Source: Neorhizobium sp. (GTDB lineage Bacteria; Pseudomonadota; Alphaproteobacteria; Rhizobiales; Rhizobiaceae). From it: 64,000 nt of DNA. Below the pieces are notes generated by a model. That model was not told the origin of the DNA. It worked only from the letters and a program-made list of their open reading frames with translations, and made no database searches. Shown here piece after piece: positions 24,680 through 33,715 of the stretch. The first letter of the stretch is position 1, and each line of letters opens with the position of its first letter. The translations under genes and the position numbers were made by a program. The stretch is taken from the NCBI GenBank assembly GCA_028283725.1, contig JAPWKC010000003.1, positions 682,001-746,000 on the forward strand, read 5' to 3'.

Positions 24680-25117
24680 AATCCCTTTTCCCGAGAAGAC
24701 GGGCCCTTATGAATTCGTAGGTTTGACCTCCCGGGTCGGAACTCCCCCGCCAACCGTGTCGTGCGCCGTGATAGCCTGAAAGCGACGTCGCGAATGGCGT
24801 TCCGGGTTTAATGGTAGCAAAATATTCCAATATGGCCACCTCTTGTCGGCCATCGGTCCAGAAAACGACGCAATTCACCGCCGGCCACCCGGTGGATAAA
24901 TTTTCTTCGTTTTCTATTTTTTCCGCTTGTCGCAAAGGTCTGTGTGGCGCGATTTTGGGCTCTGCCTGAAATTGTGCAGCTTTTCATTCGGCAATCGGTT
25001 TTCTGGATAATATCTATATATAACAAAGCATAAAGCCCGATCATTGGAAGATTGAATCAGGTTGGAAGCCCCGTCTCAGGCATGTTTCTGCGTCTGTCCG
25101 GTCGGGCGGCGAGCGTG

Positions 25118-25133
25118 GCGTGAAACTTCACGC
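25118..25133. promoter_or_regulatory. Palindrome GCGTGAA-AC-TTCACGC
   Basis: This is a perfect 7-base inverted repeat with a 2-base centre, typical in size for a dimeric repressor operator. Two copies of GAATTTTGCGTG follow within 90 bases. The regulated gene is unclear. Confidence 0.4.
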
Positions 25134-25140
25134 ATGAGAT

Positions 25141-25220
25141 GAATTTTGCGTGCGGCAATTTGACCGACGGCATTTTTCCAATCCGGGCCAAAATGTGCGG
25201 TTAGAACGAATTTTGCGTGA
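25141..25220. repeat. Direct repeat GAATTTTGCGTG, two copies 67 bases apart
   Basis: Identical 12-mers occur at 25141-25152 and 25208-25219. The right half, TTGCGTGAA in copy 2, overlaps in sequence with the GCGTGAA half of the nearby palindrome. Lrp-type sites often look like this, which is only a suggestion. Confidence 0.45.
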
Positions 25221-25549
25221 AGATGAGTGGCTGTCTGACACTGCCGCACGGGCCGACGCGCGCCGCACTCTTTCACCGCAGTTCGCGGCGCTCGTCTCGT
25301 CGCTATCTCTGTAGCGTCTCGTGAGACACGAATGCGCCGACAAGGGGCGCTGCCCTTGCCGGCGACGGCGGAATGATTGGTGGTGTGCCGGCCGCCGATC
25401 TTGGCCTGTCCTGACCCGGTGCCTTTTCGGATGGCATGTCTTGAAGGCCCGTGCGTCGCCACGATGGGCGAACGGGGCACGGTGCCTTTTCGATCTGTGC
25501 CTTCGCATCGTGATGTGTAAGAACCAGCTCCCGTCTGCGGGCCGCTGGT

Positions 25550-25741
25550 TCAGGCCGCGGCGGTGCGGTTCTCGTCGCGGATGCGCGCCTTGACATGTTC
25601 GACCATGGTTTCGCGGATGGCTTCCTCGTGGTGATCCTGACGCAGATGTTCTATCGCGCGGCGCACCACTTCAGCATCCTCATCCGCACGGGTATGCCAT
25701 TGGCAACCGGGCACCAGCGTGCCGCATTCGAAAATACGCAT
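25550..25741 (-). CDS. DUF1059 small protein
   Basis: The 63-residue protein begins MRIFECGTLVPGCQWHTRAD and continues AEVVRRAIEHLRQDHHEEAI, the typical DUF1059 layout. It has a Cys pair near the N-terminus and a helix containing the conserved IEHxRxDH. Function is unknown. The gene stands alone between the long gap and a 7-base microsatellite. An AAACATC-type leader with AGGAGG upstream (complement of CCTCCT at 25748-25753) gives a good ribosome-binding site. Confidence 0.88.
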   Translation of the reverse strand: MRIFECGTLVPGCQWHTRADEDAEVVRRAIEHLRQDHHEEAIRETMVEHVKARIRDENRTAAA

Positions 25742-25900
25742 GATGTTTCCTCCTTGAGTGTCAGGAGGAGCGGGGGCCCGTCATCGCCACGCGTGCTTGC
25801 CCCGGTGTCCCTCCCGCTGGAGAAACATCGGAGCCGTCGTTTCGTTCCGTGTCGATACGCCGGCGCGAGCTTGCCCCTATCGGCGTGCCGATCGAGCGAT

Positions 25901-25949
25901 GCTCACCGCTCACCGCTCACCGCTCACCGCTCACCGCTCACCGCTCACC
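25901..25949. repeat. Seven perfect copies of GCTCACC
   Basis: A 7-base unit, GCTCACC, is repeated exactly seven times without a mismatch. The unit length is not a multiple of three. The stop codon of the leftward gene 25938-26279 lies inside the array (TGA at 25940-25938). Perfect identity suggests recent slippage. Confidence 0.97.
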
Positions 25950-26279
25950 GATCGCCCAGGCGTGAAAGACCGATGCGGCCTGAGCGTGGGTCTGCGACGC
26001 CGGGCGGTCGTTGGCGGCCGGGATTTCATCGGGCATCTCGCCCGGCAGGCCGCCGAGTTTGCGGCGCACGGCTTCGACATAATAGGAATGGGGAAGCTCC
26101 CCGCCGCTTCTGGCGCGCATTTCGGTGGCCAGCCGGTCGATCATTTCGCGGGTGCCGAGCCTGCGTGCCGTGTCTCCCGTCACGGTCGCGGGGCTGAGCG
26201 GCTGGCCGGGTCCCGAAGCGGAACTCGGCACGGATGAGGGCGTTGCCCCCGGCATTGCAATGCTGTCGGGCGTGCTCAT
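25938..26279 (-). CDS. Small protein of unknown function
   Basis: This protein of about 113 residues was not recognised. Its first half is Pro/Ser/Ala-rich and probably disordered. The second half has a likely helical core: RLGTREMIDRLATEMRARSG followed by ELPHSYYVEAVRRKLGGLPG. A strong ribosome-binding site, AAGGAGGATCGCC, precedes ATG 26279, which supports real translation. The stop codon lies inside a perfect 7-base tandem repeat. The core resembles a small helical domain seen in other short rhizobial proteins, but no function is claimed. Confidence 0.65.
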   Translation of the reverse strand: MSTPDSIAMPGATPSSVPSSASGPGQPLSPATVTGDTARRLGTREMIDRLATEMRARSGGELPHSYYVEAVRRKLGGLPGEMPDEIPAANDRPASQTHAQAASVFHAWAIGER

Positions 26280-26400
26280 GGCGATCCTCCTTCGCTGCAA
26301 CGGAGGAAGGCTAACACCGAAGGGGTGATTCGCAATACGTGGATATTTACGGGGCGCGAACTTGTGATTGCATGTGATCCGTCAATTCGCGCCCGTCCCG

Positions 26401-26436
26401 GTGTGTGTGCCCGTGTCTGTAACCGTGTCCGTAACA
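26401..26436. repeat. Three 12-base repeats after hemF
   Basis: GTGTGTGTGCCC, GTGTCTGTAACC and GTGTCCGTAACA follow one another just beyond the hemF stop codon. They are degenerate and intergenic. Confidence 0.65.
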
Positions 26437-26443
26437 GGGGCCC

Positions 26444-27358
26444 TTACGGCCAGCGCACCACCGGTGGCAGCGAGGAAAGGATGGATTCGACATTGCCGCC
26501 GGTCTTCAGGCCGAAGATCGTGCCGCGATCGTGCAGAAGGTTGAATTCCACATAACGCCCACGGCGCACCAGCTGTTCGTCGCGGTCCTCCTGCGTCCAC
26601 GGGGCGTTGAAATTGGAGCGGACGATCTTCGGATAGACGAGATTGAAGGCGCGGCCGACATCCTGAGCGAAGGCGAAATCGGCCTGCCATCCGCCCTTGT
26701 CTTGCGGCGAGTGCAGCCAGTCGAAGAAGATGCCGCCGATGCCGCGCGGCTCGCTGCGGTGCTTCAGGAAGAAATATTCGTCGCACCAGGCCTTGTAGCG
26801 GGGGTGATCGGCGATTTCCTTGTGGCGGTCGCAGGCGATTTCCATGACGCGGTGGAAGAGGGCGCTGTCGGGATCTTCCTGGGTGCGGCGACGGTCGAGA
26901 ACCGGCGTCAGGTCGGCGCCGCCGCCGAACCAGTTGCTGGTCGTCACCACCATGCGGGTATTCATGTGGACGGCCGGAACATTGGGGTTCACCGGATGGG
27001 CGATCAGCGAGATGCCGGACGCCCAGAAACGCGGGTCCTCGTCGGCGCCGGGGATCTGCTTGCGGAACTCTTCGGAAAACTCGCCGAAGACGGTGGACGT
27101 GTGCACGCCGACTTTTTCGAAGACGCGGCCTTCCATCATCGACATCTTGCCGCCGCCGCCGCTGCCGCCATCACGCAACCAGTCCTTCTGGACGAAGCGG
27201 CCGGGCTGTTGATCGGAAAGCGGGCCTGCGAGCTCATCTTCGATCGCTTCGAAAGAGGCGCAGATCGTATCACGGAGCGTCTCGAACCAGGATCTTGCCG
27301 CGGCCTTCTTCTCTTCGATGTTCGCAGGCAGTTCCTTCGGCAAGACCGGCCGTTCCAT
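26444..27358 (-). CDS. hemF: Oxygen-dependent coproporphyrinogen III oxidase
   Basis: The 304-residue protein has the HemF signatures [40 protein letters not shown] and [12 protein letters not shown], and ends with [17 protein letters not shown]. It oxidatively decarboxylates coproporphyrinogen III to protoporphyrinogen IX in haem synthesis, in the cytoplasm and with O2. It is a single-gene unit. I saw no FNR/FixK box in the 230 bases upstream. Confidence 0.97.
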   Translation of the reverse strand: MERPVLPKELPANIEEKKAAARSWFETLRDTICASFEAIEDELAGPLSDQQPGRFVQKDWLRDGGSGGGGKMSMMEGRVFEKVGVHTSTVFGEFSEEFRKQIPGADEDPRFWASGISLIAHPVNPNVPAVHMNTRMVVTTSNWFGGGADLTPVLDRRRTQEDPDSALFHRVMEIACDRHKEIADHPRYKAWCDEYFFLKHRSEPRGIGGIFFDWLHSPQDKGGWQADFAFAQDVGRAFNLVYPKIVRSNFNAPWTQEDRDEQLVRRGRYVEFNLLHDRGTIFGLKTGGNVESILSSLPPVVRWP

Positions 27359-27590
27359 ATGCTATCCCCTTATCGGTGGCAGTAATCGGGCGGGCAGGGC
27401 GCGCCACGAGAATCGTCTAATCGCCCCGCCATAACAGCAATGACGGCGCTCGGCCATTCCATGCGGCACGCACAGGCGCAAAAACGGACTCGCAAAGCAT
27501 GCCGATCACCATTATCTTACCGGCAAGGCCGGATGCATCGGGTTTCCCAATCCTTGTCCGGCCCTTCCAAGGTGCGGATCAGAGGCTTTC

Positions 27591-27860
27591 ATGGCGAAAT
27601 TCACACCACCGCCGCTCGACGGGCTCAAACGCCGTCTCGACCGGCACCGGCAGGAAAACGGCTCGGCGAAAGCTGGCGGGCAATCCGGGCTGTTCGTGCG
27701 CGAAACCTTCAGATTGACCAGGCAGGAGGCGCGCGAAAAAGCCCGCGAATGGTTCGAAGCCTTTCCGAAAGCCGCCTACTGGACCGAGGTCGAAAGCTGG
27801 CGTCCGCTCGACGGCGACCGGATCGAGTTCACCATGCGACGACTGCCGACTGCCGATTGA
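27591..27860 (+). CDS. Small conserved hypothetical protein
   Basis: The 89-residue protein begins MAKFTPPPLDGLKRRLDRHR and ends TEVESWRPLDGDRIEFTMRR. It has a basic central helix (LTRQEAREKAREWFEAFPKA) and no membrane segment. Similar short proteins occur in rhizobial genomes without known function. AGAGG before the ATG supports translation. It diverges from hemF. Codon use agrees with its neighbours. Confidence 0.7.
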   Translation: MAKFTPPPLDGLKRRLDRHRQENGSAKAGGQSGLFVRETFRLTRQEAREKAREWFEAFPKAAYWTEVESWRPLDGDRIEFTMRRLPTAD

Positions 27861-28011
27861 GGAGAGTGGTTGCAGTCGGGTTTGGCGTTTCGGGCGCTTC
27901 ATCGTCGTTTTACCAGCGCAGACGTTTACGCCTCTTCCCGCAACGGACGGAATCCGTCCAGAGCGCCTGCATTATACTTCCTTGATGCGTCCTTGATACG
28001 TCCTTGGGCCA

Positions 28012-28362
28012 TCAGGCCGCTGCGCCGTCCGTTTCGTGATTGCCGGTTTCATTGTCCACGCCTGCTGCTTCGGCGGGTCTTGCGCGGGTCGTGGTCAGTT
28101 CCAGTCCGAGCGCCTTCATCACCTTCACAATCGTGGCGAATTCCGGATTTCCCTCGCCGCTCAGCGCCTTGTAAAGCGCTGCCCGGCTCATGCCGGTTTC
28201 ACGCGCAAGCCTGCTCATGTTGCGCGCCTTGGCGACGATGCCGAGGCAGCGGGCGATGAAGGCCGGATCGCCATCCTCGAAGGCGGCCTTCATGAATTCC
28301 TCGATGCCTTCGTCGGTATCGAGATATTCCGAGGCGTCGAACGGTAATGTCTTCAGACCCAT
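28012..28362 (-). CDS. Antitoxin of HigBA/addiction-module type (XRE-like)
   Basis: This protein has about 116 residues: MGLKTLPFDASEYLDTDEGI, then a helix-turn-helix RNMSRLARETGMSRAALYKA followed by LSGEGNPEFATIVKVMKALG. That is the layout of the 'probable addiction module antidote' family (XRE-like, HigA type). It binds the upstream toxin and represses the operon. ATG 28362 has the ribosome-binding sequence GAGGGAAATGCC. The ATG at 28380 has none. The last 20 residues are acidic and probably flexible. Confidence 0.88.
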   Translation of the reverse strand: MGLKTLPFDASEYLDTDEGIEEFMKAAFEDGDPAFIARCLGIVAKARNMSRLARETGMSRAALYKALSGEGNPEFATIVKVMKALGLELTTTRARPAEAAGVDNETGNHETDGAAA

Positions 28363-28390
28363 GGCATTTCCCTCGCTCATTCTTTTGCTG

Positions 28391-28690
28391 TCAGCCTTTG
28401 CGCCAGTCGTGGGCCAGCCTCTTTGCCTGCGCTATGTCGCCCTCCTGCGTGCTCTTGTCGCCGCCGCAAAGCAGGACAAGCAGCCGCTGTCCTTTCCTCA
28501 CGACATAGACCCGATAGCCGGGGCCGTGGGCAATCCGCATTTCGCTGACACCTTCGCCCACGGGTTTGACATCGCCCAGATTGCCGGCCTGCGCCCGCTC
28601 GATGCGGCTCGTGATGCGGGCCGCAGCCTGCTTGTCCCGCAGCGACGAAAGCCAGTCCCGGAATGTCTGCGTTTGCTCGATAATGTACAT
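28391..28690 (-). CDS. RelE/HigB-type toxin (addiction module killer protein)
   Basis: The 99-residue protein starts MYIIEQTQTFRDWLSSLRDK and ends LLCGGDKSTQEGDIAQAKRLAHDW. It is a compact RelE-fold toxin with the conserved GYRVYVVRKGQRLLVLLCGG strand. Such toxins cut mRNA on the ribosome. It lies 28 bases upstream of the antitoxin on the same strand, giving toxin-first order. Inverted repeats precede it and are likely operators. Confidence 0.9.
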   Translation of the reverse strand: MYIIEQTQTFRDWLSSLRDKQAAARITSRIERAQAGNLGDVKPVGEGVSEMRIAHGPGYRVYVVRKGQRLLVLLCGGDKSTQEGDIAQAKRLAHDWRKG

Positions 28691-28699
28691 GGAAAGTGT

Positions 28700-28734
28700 A
28701 CTCTACGGAGTGCAGTTCTGCAATCAGCGTAGAG
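28700..28734. promoter_or_regulatory. Operator-like inverted repeats upstream of the toxin gene
   Basis: CTCTACG (28701-28707) and CGTAGAG (28728-28734) are perfect inverted repeats. The palindrome ACTC-TACG-GAGT (28700-28711) lies within them. Both are immediately upstream of the leftward toxin gene, where the antitoxin would be expected to bind. Confidence 0.5.
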
Positions 28735-28776
28735 CGCGGGCGCCAGGCCATCAACGCGTGAAATCTGGGGTGTTTC

Positions 28777-30429
28777 TCAGCCGCGCGGCTCGACATAGCG
28801 CAGGCGGCTCTCCACCAGAAGGCCGCTATCGTCCAAGATCGGGTGTGCGACCGAGACGATGTGGGCGTTGATGCGCTTCAGGTCGCGCAGCATGTCGAGA
28901 TGCAACGAGCTCGTCTGCAGGCTTTCCGGGCGGCCGTCGCGCAGTCTCTCCAGATGGCGCTCGGCCGACTGTTTTTCGATGCGGCGGACCTCGACCTTGA
29001 TCTCCATCAGGCGGCGCGACAGTTCGAAATCGCCGGTCTGGAAGATCGTCTGGGCGGTGCGCAGGTTGTCGATCGTCAGGTCGAAAAAGCCCTTCAGCTC
29101 GTCATAGCCGGCATCGGAGAATTTCAGCCGGTTGACGATCTTCTTGCGCACCAGTTCGCACAGACCCTTGTCGACGATGTCGCCGATATGTTCGAGGTTG
29201 ATCGCATAGTCGATGATGGCGATCGAGCGGCGCGACTGTTCGTCGTCGAGGCCTTCGCGGGAGAGTTTCGACAGGTAGACCTTCACATCCTGCTGCAGGA
29301 TGTCGACGCGGGTCTCCAATGAGCCGATTTCGCCGAGCGGGGCCAAATCGTTGTGCTTGAAGGCGTTTTCAGCGCGGATCAGCATGCGCTCGATCGCATC
29401 GCCGACGCCGAGCACTTCACGGGTGGCGCTTGCCAGCGCCATGACCGGGTTCTTCAATTCGTCGGGATCGAGAAAGCGCGGTCCATTGTCCGCCTCCGGG
29501 CGCGATGGCACGAGCTTCACCATCAGCTCCGAGATCAGGCCGGCAAAAGGCCATGCCAGCGCTGCCAGCGCCAGGTTGAAGCCGAGATGCACATCGACCG
29601 GAAAACCGGATGCCGACAGCGGCGAGGCAGCCAGAAGCTCGCCGCCGAAACCGGCGAGCGGCAGGGCAATTGCGCAGCCCACGGCGCGGGTGATGAGGTT
29701 GCCGAGCGTGATGCGGCGTGCGGCGACCGGGGACGAGAGCGTGGCGAGGACCGGCGGCACGGCGCCGCCGAGATTGGCGCCGAGGACGAGCACGATCACA
29801 AGGCTCGGCGACAATGCACCACCGGCCGCCAGAGACAGGATCAGCACCACGGCCGCAAGGCTGGACGACGAGACGAAAGCGAGTGCGGCTGCGATCACCA
29901 GGGCGACCGGCCATGCATCGTCGAGAAGCTGGATGAAGGCCGACAGCGCCTGCGACTGGCGCATCGGTTCGGTCGCAAGGCTTAAGAGATGCAGCGACAG
30001 AAGCATCAGGCCGACGCCGATGAGCGCGGTTCCGGCACCCTGTCTGGCGCTGGACTTGGTGCGGTAGAGGACGAGGCCGGACAGGATCACCAGCGGCGAC
30101 AGCCATTCGATACCGGTCGCGACGATCCAGGCGGTGATCGCCGTTCCGACATTGGCGCCGAAGAGCACGATCTGTGCCATGCGCGGCCGGATCAGGTCGC
30201 GCTCGGCAAAGGAGGCGACGGTCAGCGCCGTCGCGGTCGAGCTCTGCAGGGCGATCGTCGCCAGAAGACCGGAGACGAAGGAGCGAAGGCCGCTCCTGGT
30301 GCCGGCCGCAAGGCTTGCCTTCAGCCGCGCGCCGAAGGCGCGCACCACCCCGTCCTTCACCTGCGCCAGACCGAAAAGCAGAAGTGCCACGGCGCCGAGC
30401 AGATTGATGATGACGATCGTGGATTGCAT
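28777..30429 (-). CDS. Na/Pi cotransporter family protein with PhoU-like C-terminus
   Basis: The 550-residue protein has two Na/Pi-cotransporter repeats: LLGAVALLLFGLAQVKDGVV and LRSFVSGLLATIALQSSTAT contain the QSSTA signature, and a second copy reads FVSSSSLAAVVLILSLAAGG. The C-terminal about 200 residues are helical and PhoU-like (EVLGVGDAIERMLIRAENAF). Proteins of this type may move phosphate with sodium. Direction is not settled for bacterial members. It is leftward, upstream of the TA pair, with no pst genes near. Confidence 0.9.
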   Translation of the reverse strand: MQSTIVIINLLGAVALLLFGLAQVKDGVVRAFGARLKASLAAGTRSGLRSFVSGLLATIALQSSTATALTVASFAERDLIRPRMAQIVLFGANVGTAITAWIVATGIEWLSPLVILSGLVLYRTKSSARQGAGTALIGVGLMLLSLHLLSLATEPMRQSQALSAFIQLLDDAWPVALVIAAALAFVSSSSLAAVVLILSLAAGGALSPSLVIVLVLGANLGGAVPPVLATLSSPVAARRITLGNLITRAVGCAIALPLAGFGGELLAASPLSASGFPVDVHLGFNLALAALAWPFAGLISELMVKLVPSRPEADNGPRFLDPDELKNPVMALASATREVLGVGDAIERMLIRAENAFKHNDLAPLGEIGSLETRVDILQQDVKVYLSKLSREGLDDEQSRRSIAIIDYAINLEHIGDIVDKGLCELVRKKIVNRLKFSDAGYDELKGFFDLTIDNLRTAQTIFQTGDFELSRRLMEIKVEVRRIEKQSAERHLERLRDGRPESLQTSSLHLDMLRDLKRINAHIVSVAHPILDDSGLLVESRLRYVEPRG

Positions 30430-30719
30430 GGCCGAATAGCTCCTTCCGGTCGGAGAAAATCGCGGGTCGCGATGGCGCGCAACACGCGAACAGATGGCTC
30501 ACGAGGCACGAATAACGGTTGCCGGCTAATGAATATAGGTTGTTTGCATGGCTGTGCAAAGGCCCAGTTGCGACATGATGGGGGGCGGTTGGGGAGATCT
30601 GGCGGTGAGATCGGTCGGGATCCGTGCCGCAGGCCCGGTGCGGATGTCGTCCAGGGCGATCCGGTTGCGGTCCCGATGACTGTCCGTTCGTCTTCGGGAT
30701 GGGGCCCGTGCGGTCGTGT

Positions 30720-31178
30720 CTAGAAACCCGTCTGGCGCAGCGCCTCGCCGGCAATCATGGCGCAAGACATGGCGACATTGATCGAGCGCTGTCCCTCGAC
30801 CATCGGGATCAGCACGCGCGCCTCGGCAGTCTCGTGGACATTGTCCGGCACGCCGGCGCTTTCGCGGCCGAACAGCAGAATGTCGTCTACCTGGAAAATA
30901 TGGTCCGTATAGGGCATGGCGGCTCTCGTGGAGGCGAGCACGAGGCGGCGGCCCGTCGTTGCGCGCCAGTCCTCGAAATGCTGCCAGCTGACATGCCGGG
31001 TCAGGGCCACGCTTGCGATATAATCCATGCCGGCACGCTTCAGGTTGCGGTCGGATATGTCGAAACCGGCCGGTTCGATGATATCGACGCCGAGCCCGAG
31101 ACAGGCGGCGAGCCGCAGGATCGTGCCGGTATTGCCGGGGATATCGGGCTGGTAGAGGGCGATGCGGAGAGCGGTCAT
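30720..31178 (-). CDS. trmL: tRNA (cytidine/uridine-34-2'-O)-methyltransferase TrmL
   Basis: The 152-residue SPOUT methyltransferase has the family's N-terminus, ALYQPDIPGNTGTILRLAAC. The trefoil-knot motifs are LLFGRESAGVPDNV and RVLIPMVEGQRSINVAMSCA. TrmL methylates the 2'-OH of residue 34 in leucine tRNAs. The length matches single-domain TrmL. It is a single gene divergent from the ABC exporter gene. Confidence 0.95.
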   Translation of the reverse strand: MTALRIALYQPDIPGNTGTILRLAACLGLGVDIIEPAGFDISDRNLKRAGMDYIASVALTRHVSWQHFEDWRATTGRRLVLASTRAAMPYTDHIFQVDDILLFGRESAGVPDNVHETAEARVLIPMVEGQRSINVAMSCAMIAGEALRQTGF

Positions 31179-31616
31179 GCGATGTGATTAGGCGAGGGGG
31201 CGCGTCTTCTCAAGCGGTTTTCGCGTAACGGGGTTTCATGGCGGGCGAGGCAAACGGTGTGGTCCGCAGCAGGCATTGCAGGCATTGCAGGCGGTGCGCT
31301 TGCGCAACCGGTGCGATTTGGGCTTTTCAATTTCGGCCCGAAAGGGTAGAAACGGCCGACTTGAAACCCGAGCCCAGGAGGCGTCCATGGATATGACCGT
31401 GCTTTCGCGCCTCCTTTGCCGAAACCGATGGTTTGCGGCCTAGGCGTTCTGCGGTTCAAGCCGTTTTCCGAGTTTTTTTCCGAAGCGATGCGAACATTTG
31501 GCGTTTGATGGTCCTGTCGGGGTCATGGCGACGTCATCGCATCGCGATAAGACCGTTGCCCGTCGATTGCCGTCTTTGCATTCCGGGTTCCGGCCACCTG
31601 TCAGATGGAGTTCTTC
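31179..31616. other. Divergent gap with SD-bearing hairpin and 18-codon frame
   Basis: This 438-base gap separates trmL and the first ABC exporter. It contains small repeats of GCATTGCAG at 31267-31293 and an 18-codon frame (31387-31443) starting MDMTVLSRLL. That frame is preceded by AGGAGGCGTCC, and the AGGAGGCG (31376-31383) can pair perfectly with CGCCTCCT (31408-31415). No established gene was seen. Confidence 0.4.
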
Positions 31617-33482
31617 ATGTTCTCGTGGTTCGAGAAACGCATCAATCCCTATCCTTCCGAAGTGCCGACGCAGCCGCCGTCGGGGCTGATTGCGTTTCTG
31701 TGGCATTACACACGGCCTGTCTGGCCCTGGGTGATCACCATGGCCTGCTGCGTGATGCTGATCGCGCTTGGCGAAGTCATGCTGTTCCAGTTCCTCGGCG
31801 ATATCGTCAATTGGCTGTCGTCCGCAGACCGCGCAACCTTCCTGCAGAACGAGTGGAAGACGCTTGTCATGATGGGAATGGTGGTGCTCGTCGGCCTGCC
31901 GCTCATCGCCGGGTTCAATTCGCTCATCATGCACCAGATCCTGATGGGCAATTTCCCGATGATCGCGCGCTGGCAGATGCATCGCTTCCTGCTTCGCCAT
32001 TCGATGACGTTCTTTGCCAACGAGTTTGCCGGCCGCGTCTCCACCAAGGTGATGCAGACCTCGCTTGCGGTGCGCGAAACCGTCATGAAGGTGCTCGACG
32101 TCTTCGTCTATGTCGTCACCTATTTCATCTCGATGGTGGTCGTCGTCGCCTCGGCGGACCTGCGGCTTGCCATTCCGCTCGTCGTGTGGATCGCGGCCTA
32201 TGCCGCAACAGTCGCCTATTTCGTGCCGCGTCTGCGCAAGATTTCTGCCCGGCAGGCGGATGCGCGCTCGATGATGACCGGCCGTGTGGTCGACAGCTAT
32301 ACCAATATCGCCACGGTGAAACTGTTCTCGCATGCGGGCCGTGAGGAAAGCTACGCGCGCGACGCGATGGATGCCTTCCTGTCCAGCGTGCACGACCAGA
32401 TGCGCAAGGTGACCGCGTTCCAGGTTCTCGTCTATTCCTACAATTGCGCCGCCCTGTTTGCCGTCGGCGCCCTGTCGATCTGGTTCTGGCTCGACAGTGC
32501 TATCTCAGTCGGCGCGATCGCCATCTCCATCGGCCTTGCGATGCGCATCAACGGCATGTCGCAATGGGTGATGTGGGAGGTCTCGGCGCTGTTTGAAAAT
32601 ATCGGCACCGTCTATGACGGGATTTCGATGATGAAGAAGGCGCATGACGTGACCGACGCGCCCGGCGCCAGGGCGCTGGTGAGCGATCGCGGTCATATCC
32701 GCTACGAGGGCGTGCGCTTCCATTACGGCAAGGACAAGGGTGTCATCGACGGGCTCTCGCTCGATATCGCGGCCGGCGAAAAAGTCGGTCTGGTCGGGCG
32801 CTCGGGCGCCGGCAAGACGACGCTGATGAACCTGCTCCTGCGCTTCTACGATCTGGAAACCGGCCGCATCACCATCGACGGCGAGGATATTTCGCGCGTC
32901 ACGCAGGAAAGCCTGCGCTCGATGATCGGCGTGGTGACGCAGGACAGTTCGCTCCTGCATCGCTCGATCCGCGACAATATCGCCTATGGCCGTCCCGATG
33001 CGACCGATGCCGAGATCATCGAGGCGGCCAGGCGCGCCAATGCCTGGGACTTCATCGAGGGGCTCGTCGATCTGCAGGGGCGCACCGGGCTCGACGCCCA
33101 TGCCGGCGAACGCGGCGTGAAACTGTCCGGCGGCCAGCGCCAGCGGATCGCGATCGCCCGCGTCTTCCTCAAAGATGCGCCGATCCTGGTGCTCGACGAG
33201 GCGACGTCGGCGCTCGATTCGGAAGTGGAGGCGGCGATCCAGGAAAACCTCTTCGCGCTGATGGAGGGAAAGACCGTCATCGCGATTGCCCACCGCCTGT
33301 CGACGCTCACCGAAATGGATCGCCTCATCGTGCTCGACCGGGGGCGGATCGTCGAGGAAGGCACGCACCCGGCGCTGGTGGCGACAGGCGGGCTCTATGC
33401 CGATCTGTGGAGCCGGCAATCCGGCGGCTTCATCGCGGATCGGGATGACCAGGATGACGGGGGCGAAGAGGCCGCCGAATGA
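31617..33482 (+). CDS. ABC exporter, fused permease-ATPase, copy 1
   Basis: The protein has about 621 residues with six membrane helices in the N-terminal 320 residues and a complete ATPase domain: Walker A GRSGAGKTTLM (about 394-404), signature LSGGQRQRIAIARV, Walker B ILVLDEATSALDSE and H-loop IAHRLST. It is an MsbA/multidrug-type half-exporter whose substrate is unknown. ATG 31617 is preceded by GGAG at a 6-base spacing, so the ATG at 31605 is less likely. A close relative lies at 37020-38882. The two may form a heterodimer or be separate homodimers. Confidence 0.9.
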   Translation: MFSWFEKRINPYPSEVPTQPPSGLIAFLWHYTRPVWPWVITMACCVMLIALGEVMLFQFLGDIVNWLSSADRATFLQNEWKTLVMMGMVVLVGLPLIAGFNSLIMHQILMGNFPMIARWQMHRFLLRHSMTFFANEFAGRVSTKVMQTSLAVRETVMKVLDVFVYVVTYFISMVVVVASADLRLAIPLVVWIAAYAATVAYFVPRLRKISARQADARSMMTGRVVDSYTNIATVKLFSHAGREESYARDAMDAFLSSVHDQMRKVTAFQVLVYSYNCAALFAVGALSIWFWLDSAISVGAIAISIGLAMRINGMSQWVMWEVSALFENIGTVYDGISMMKKAHDVTDAPGARALVSDRGHIRYEGVRFHYGKDKGVIDGLSLDIAAGEKVGLVGRSGAGKTTLMNLLLRFYDLETGRITIDGEDISRVTQESLRSMIGVVTQDSSLLHRSIRDNIAYGRPDATDAEIIEAARRANAWDFIEGLVDLQGRTGLDAHAGERGVKLSGGQRQRIAIARVFLKDAPILVLDEATSALDSEVEAAIQENLFALMEGKTVIAIAHRLSTLTEMDRLIVLDRGRIVEEGTHPALVATGGLYADLWSRQSGGFIADRDDQDDGGEEAAE

Positions 33483-33715
33483 AATCGTCCGTCACGGACT
33501 GCGTCATGTTGCTTCAGGGCGTGCGGGCCGGCATTGCCGGCTTGCGTTCCATCTCTGCTTGAGCGGTGAAAAGCCACTTTTTCTGATCGTCACCGCCAAA
33601 ACGTGACCGGTGCTATGTCATCATAAAGCACGTTGCGGTGGTAAGTGTTTGTTCAGTGATACATGCCAGAAATTCGGGGACACTTTCCTTTCCCTGAAAC
33701 TTTTCCGGTATTTTC

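Larger units (their letters stand above)
24680..25549. other. Long intergenic region with AT-richer core and operator-like repeats
   Basis: No convincing gene was seen in these 870 bases. The part 24800-25050 is clearly richer in A and T than its surroundings and includes GGATAATATCTATATATAAC, a promoter-like stretch. Further right are a palindrome (25118-25133) and a duplicated 12-mer (25141-25152 and 25208-25219). A 91-codon leftward frame at 24660-24935 lacks family resemblance and was not called. Confidence 0.45.

Noticed and set aside
24660-24935. 91-codon leftward frame in the long gap
   Set aside because: No family resemblance and no ribosome-binding site were seen, and it overlaps the MFS start region.
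25901-25949. Possible CRISPR-like array
   Set aside because: The units are 7 bases with no spacers, so this is a microsatellite and not a CRISPR array.
26355-26385. FNR/FixK-like box TTGTGATTGC...CCGTCAA near hemF
   Set aside because: It lies downstream of the leftward hemF gene, not at its promoter, and the halves do not form a good palindrome.
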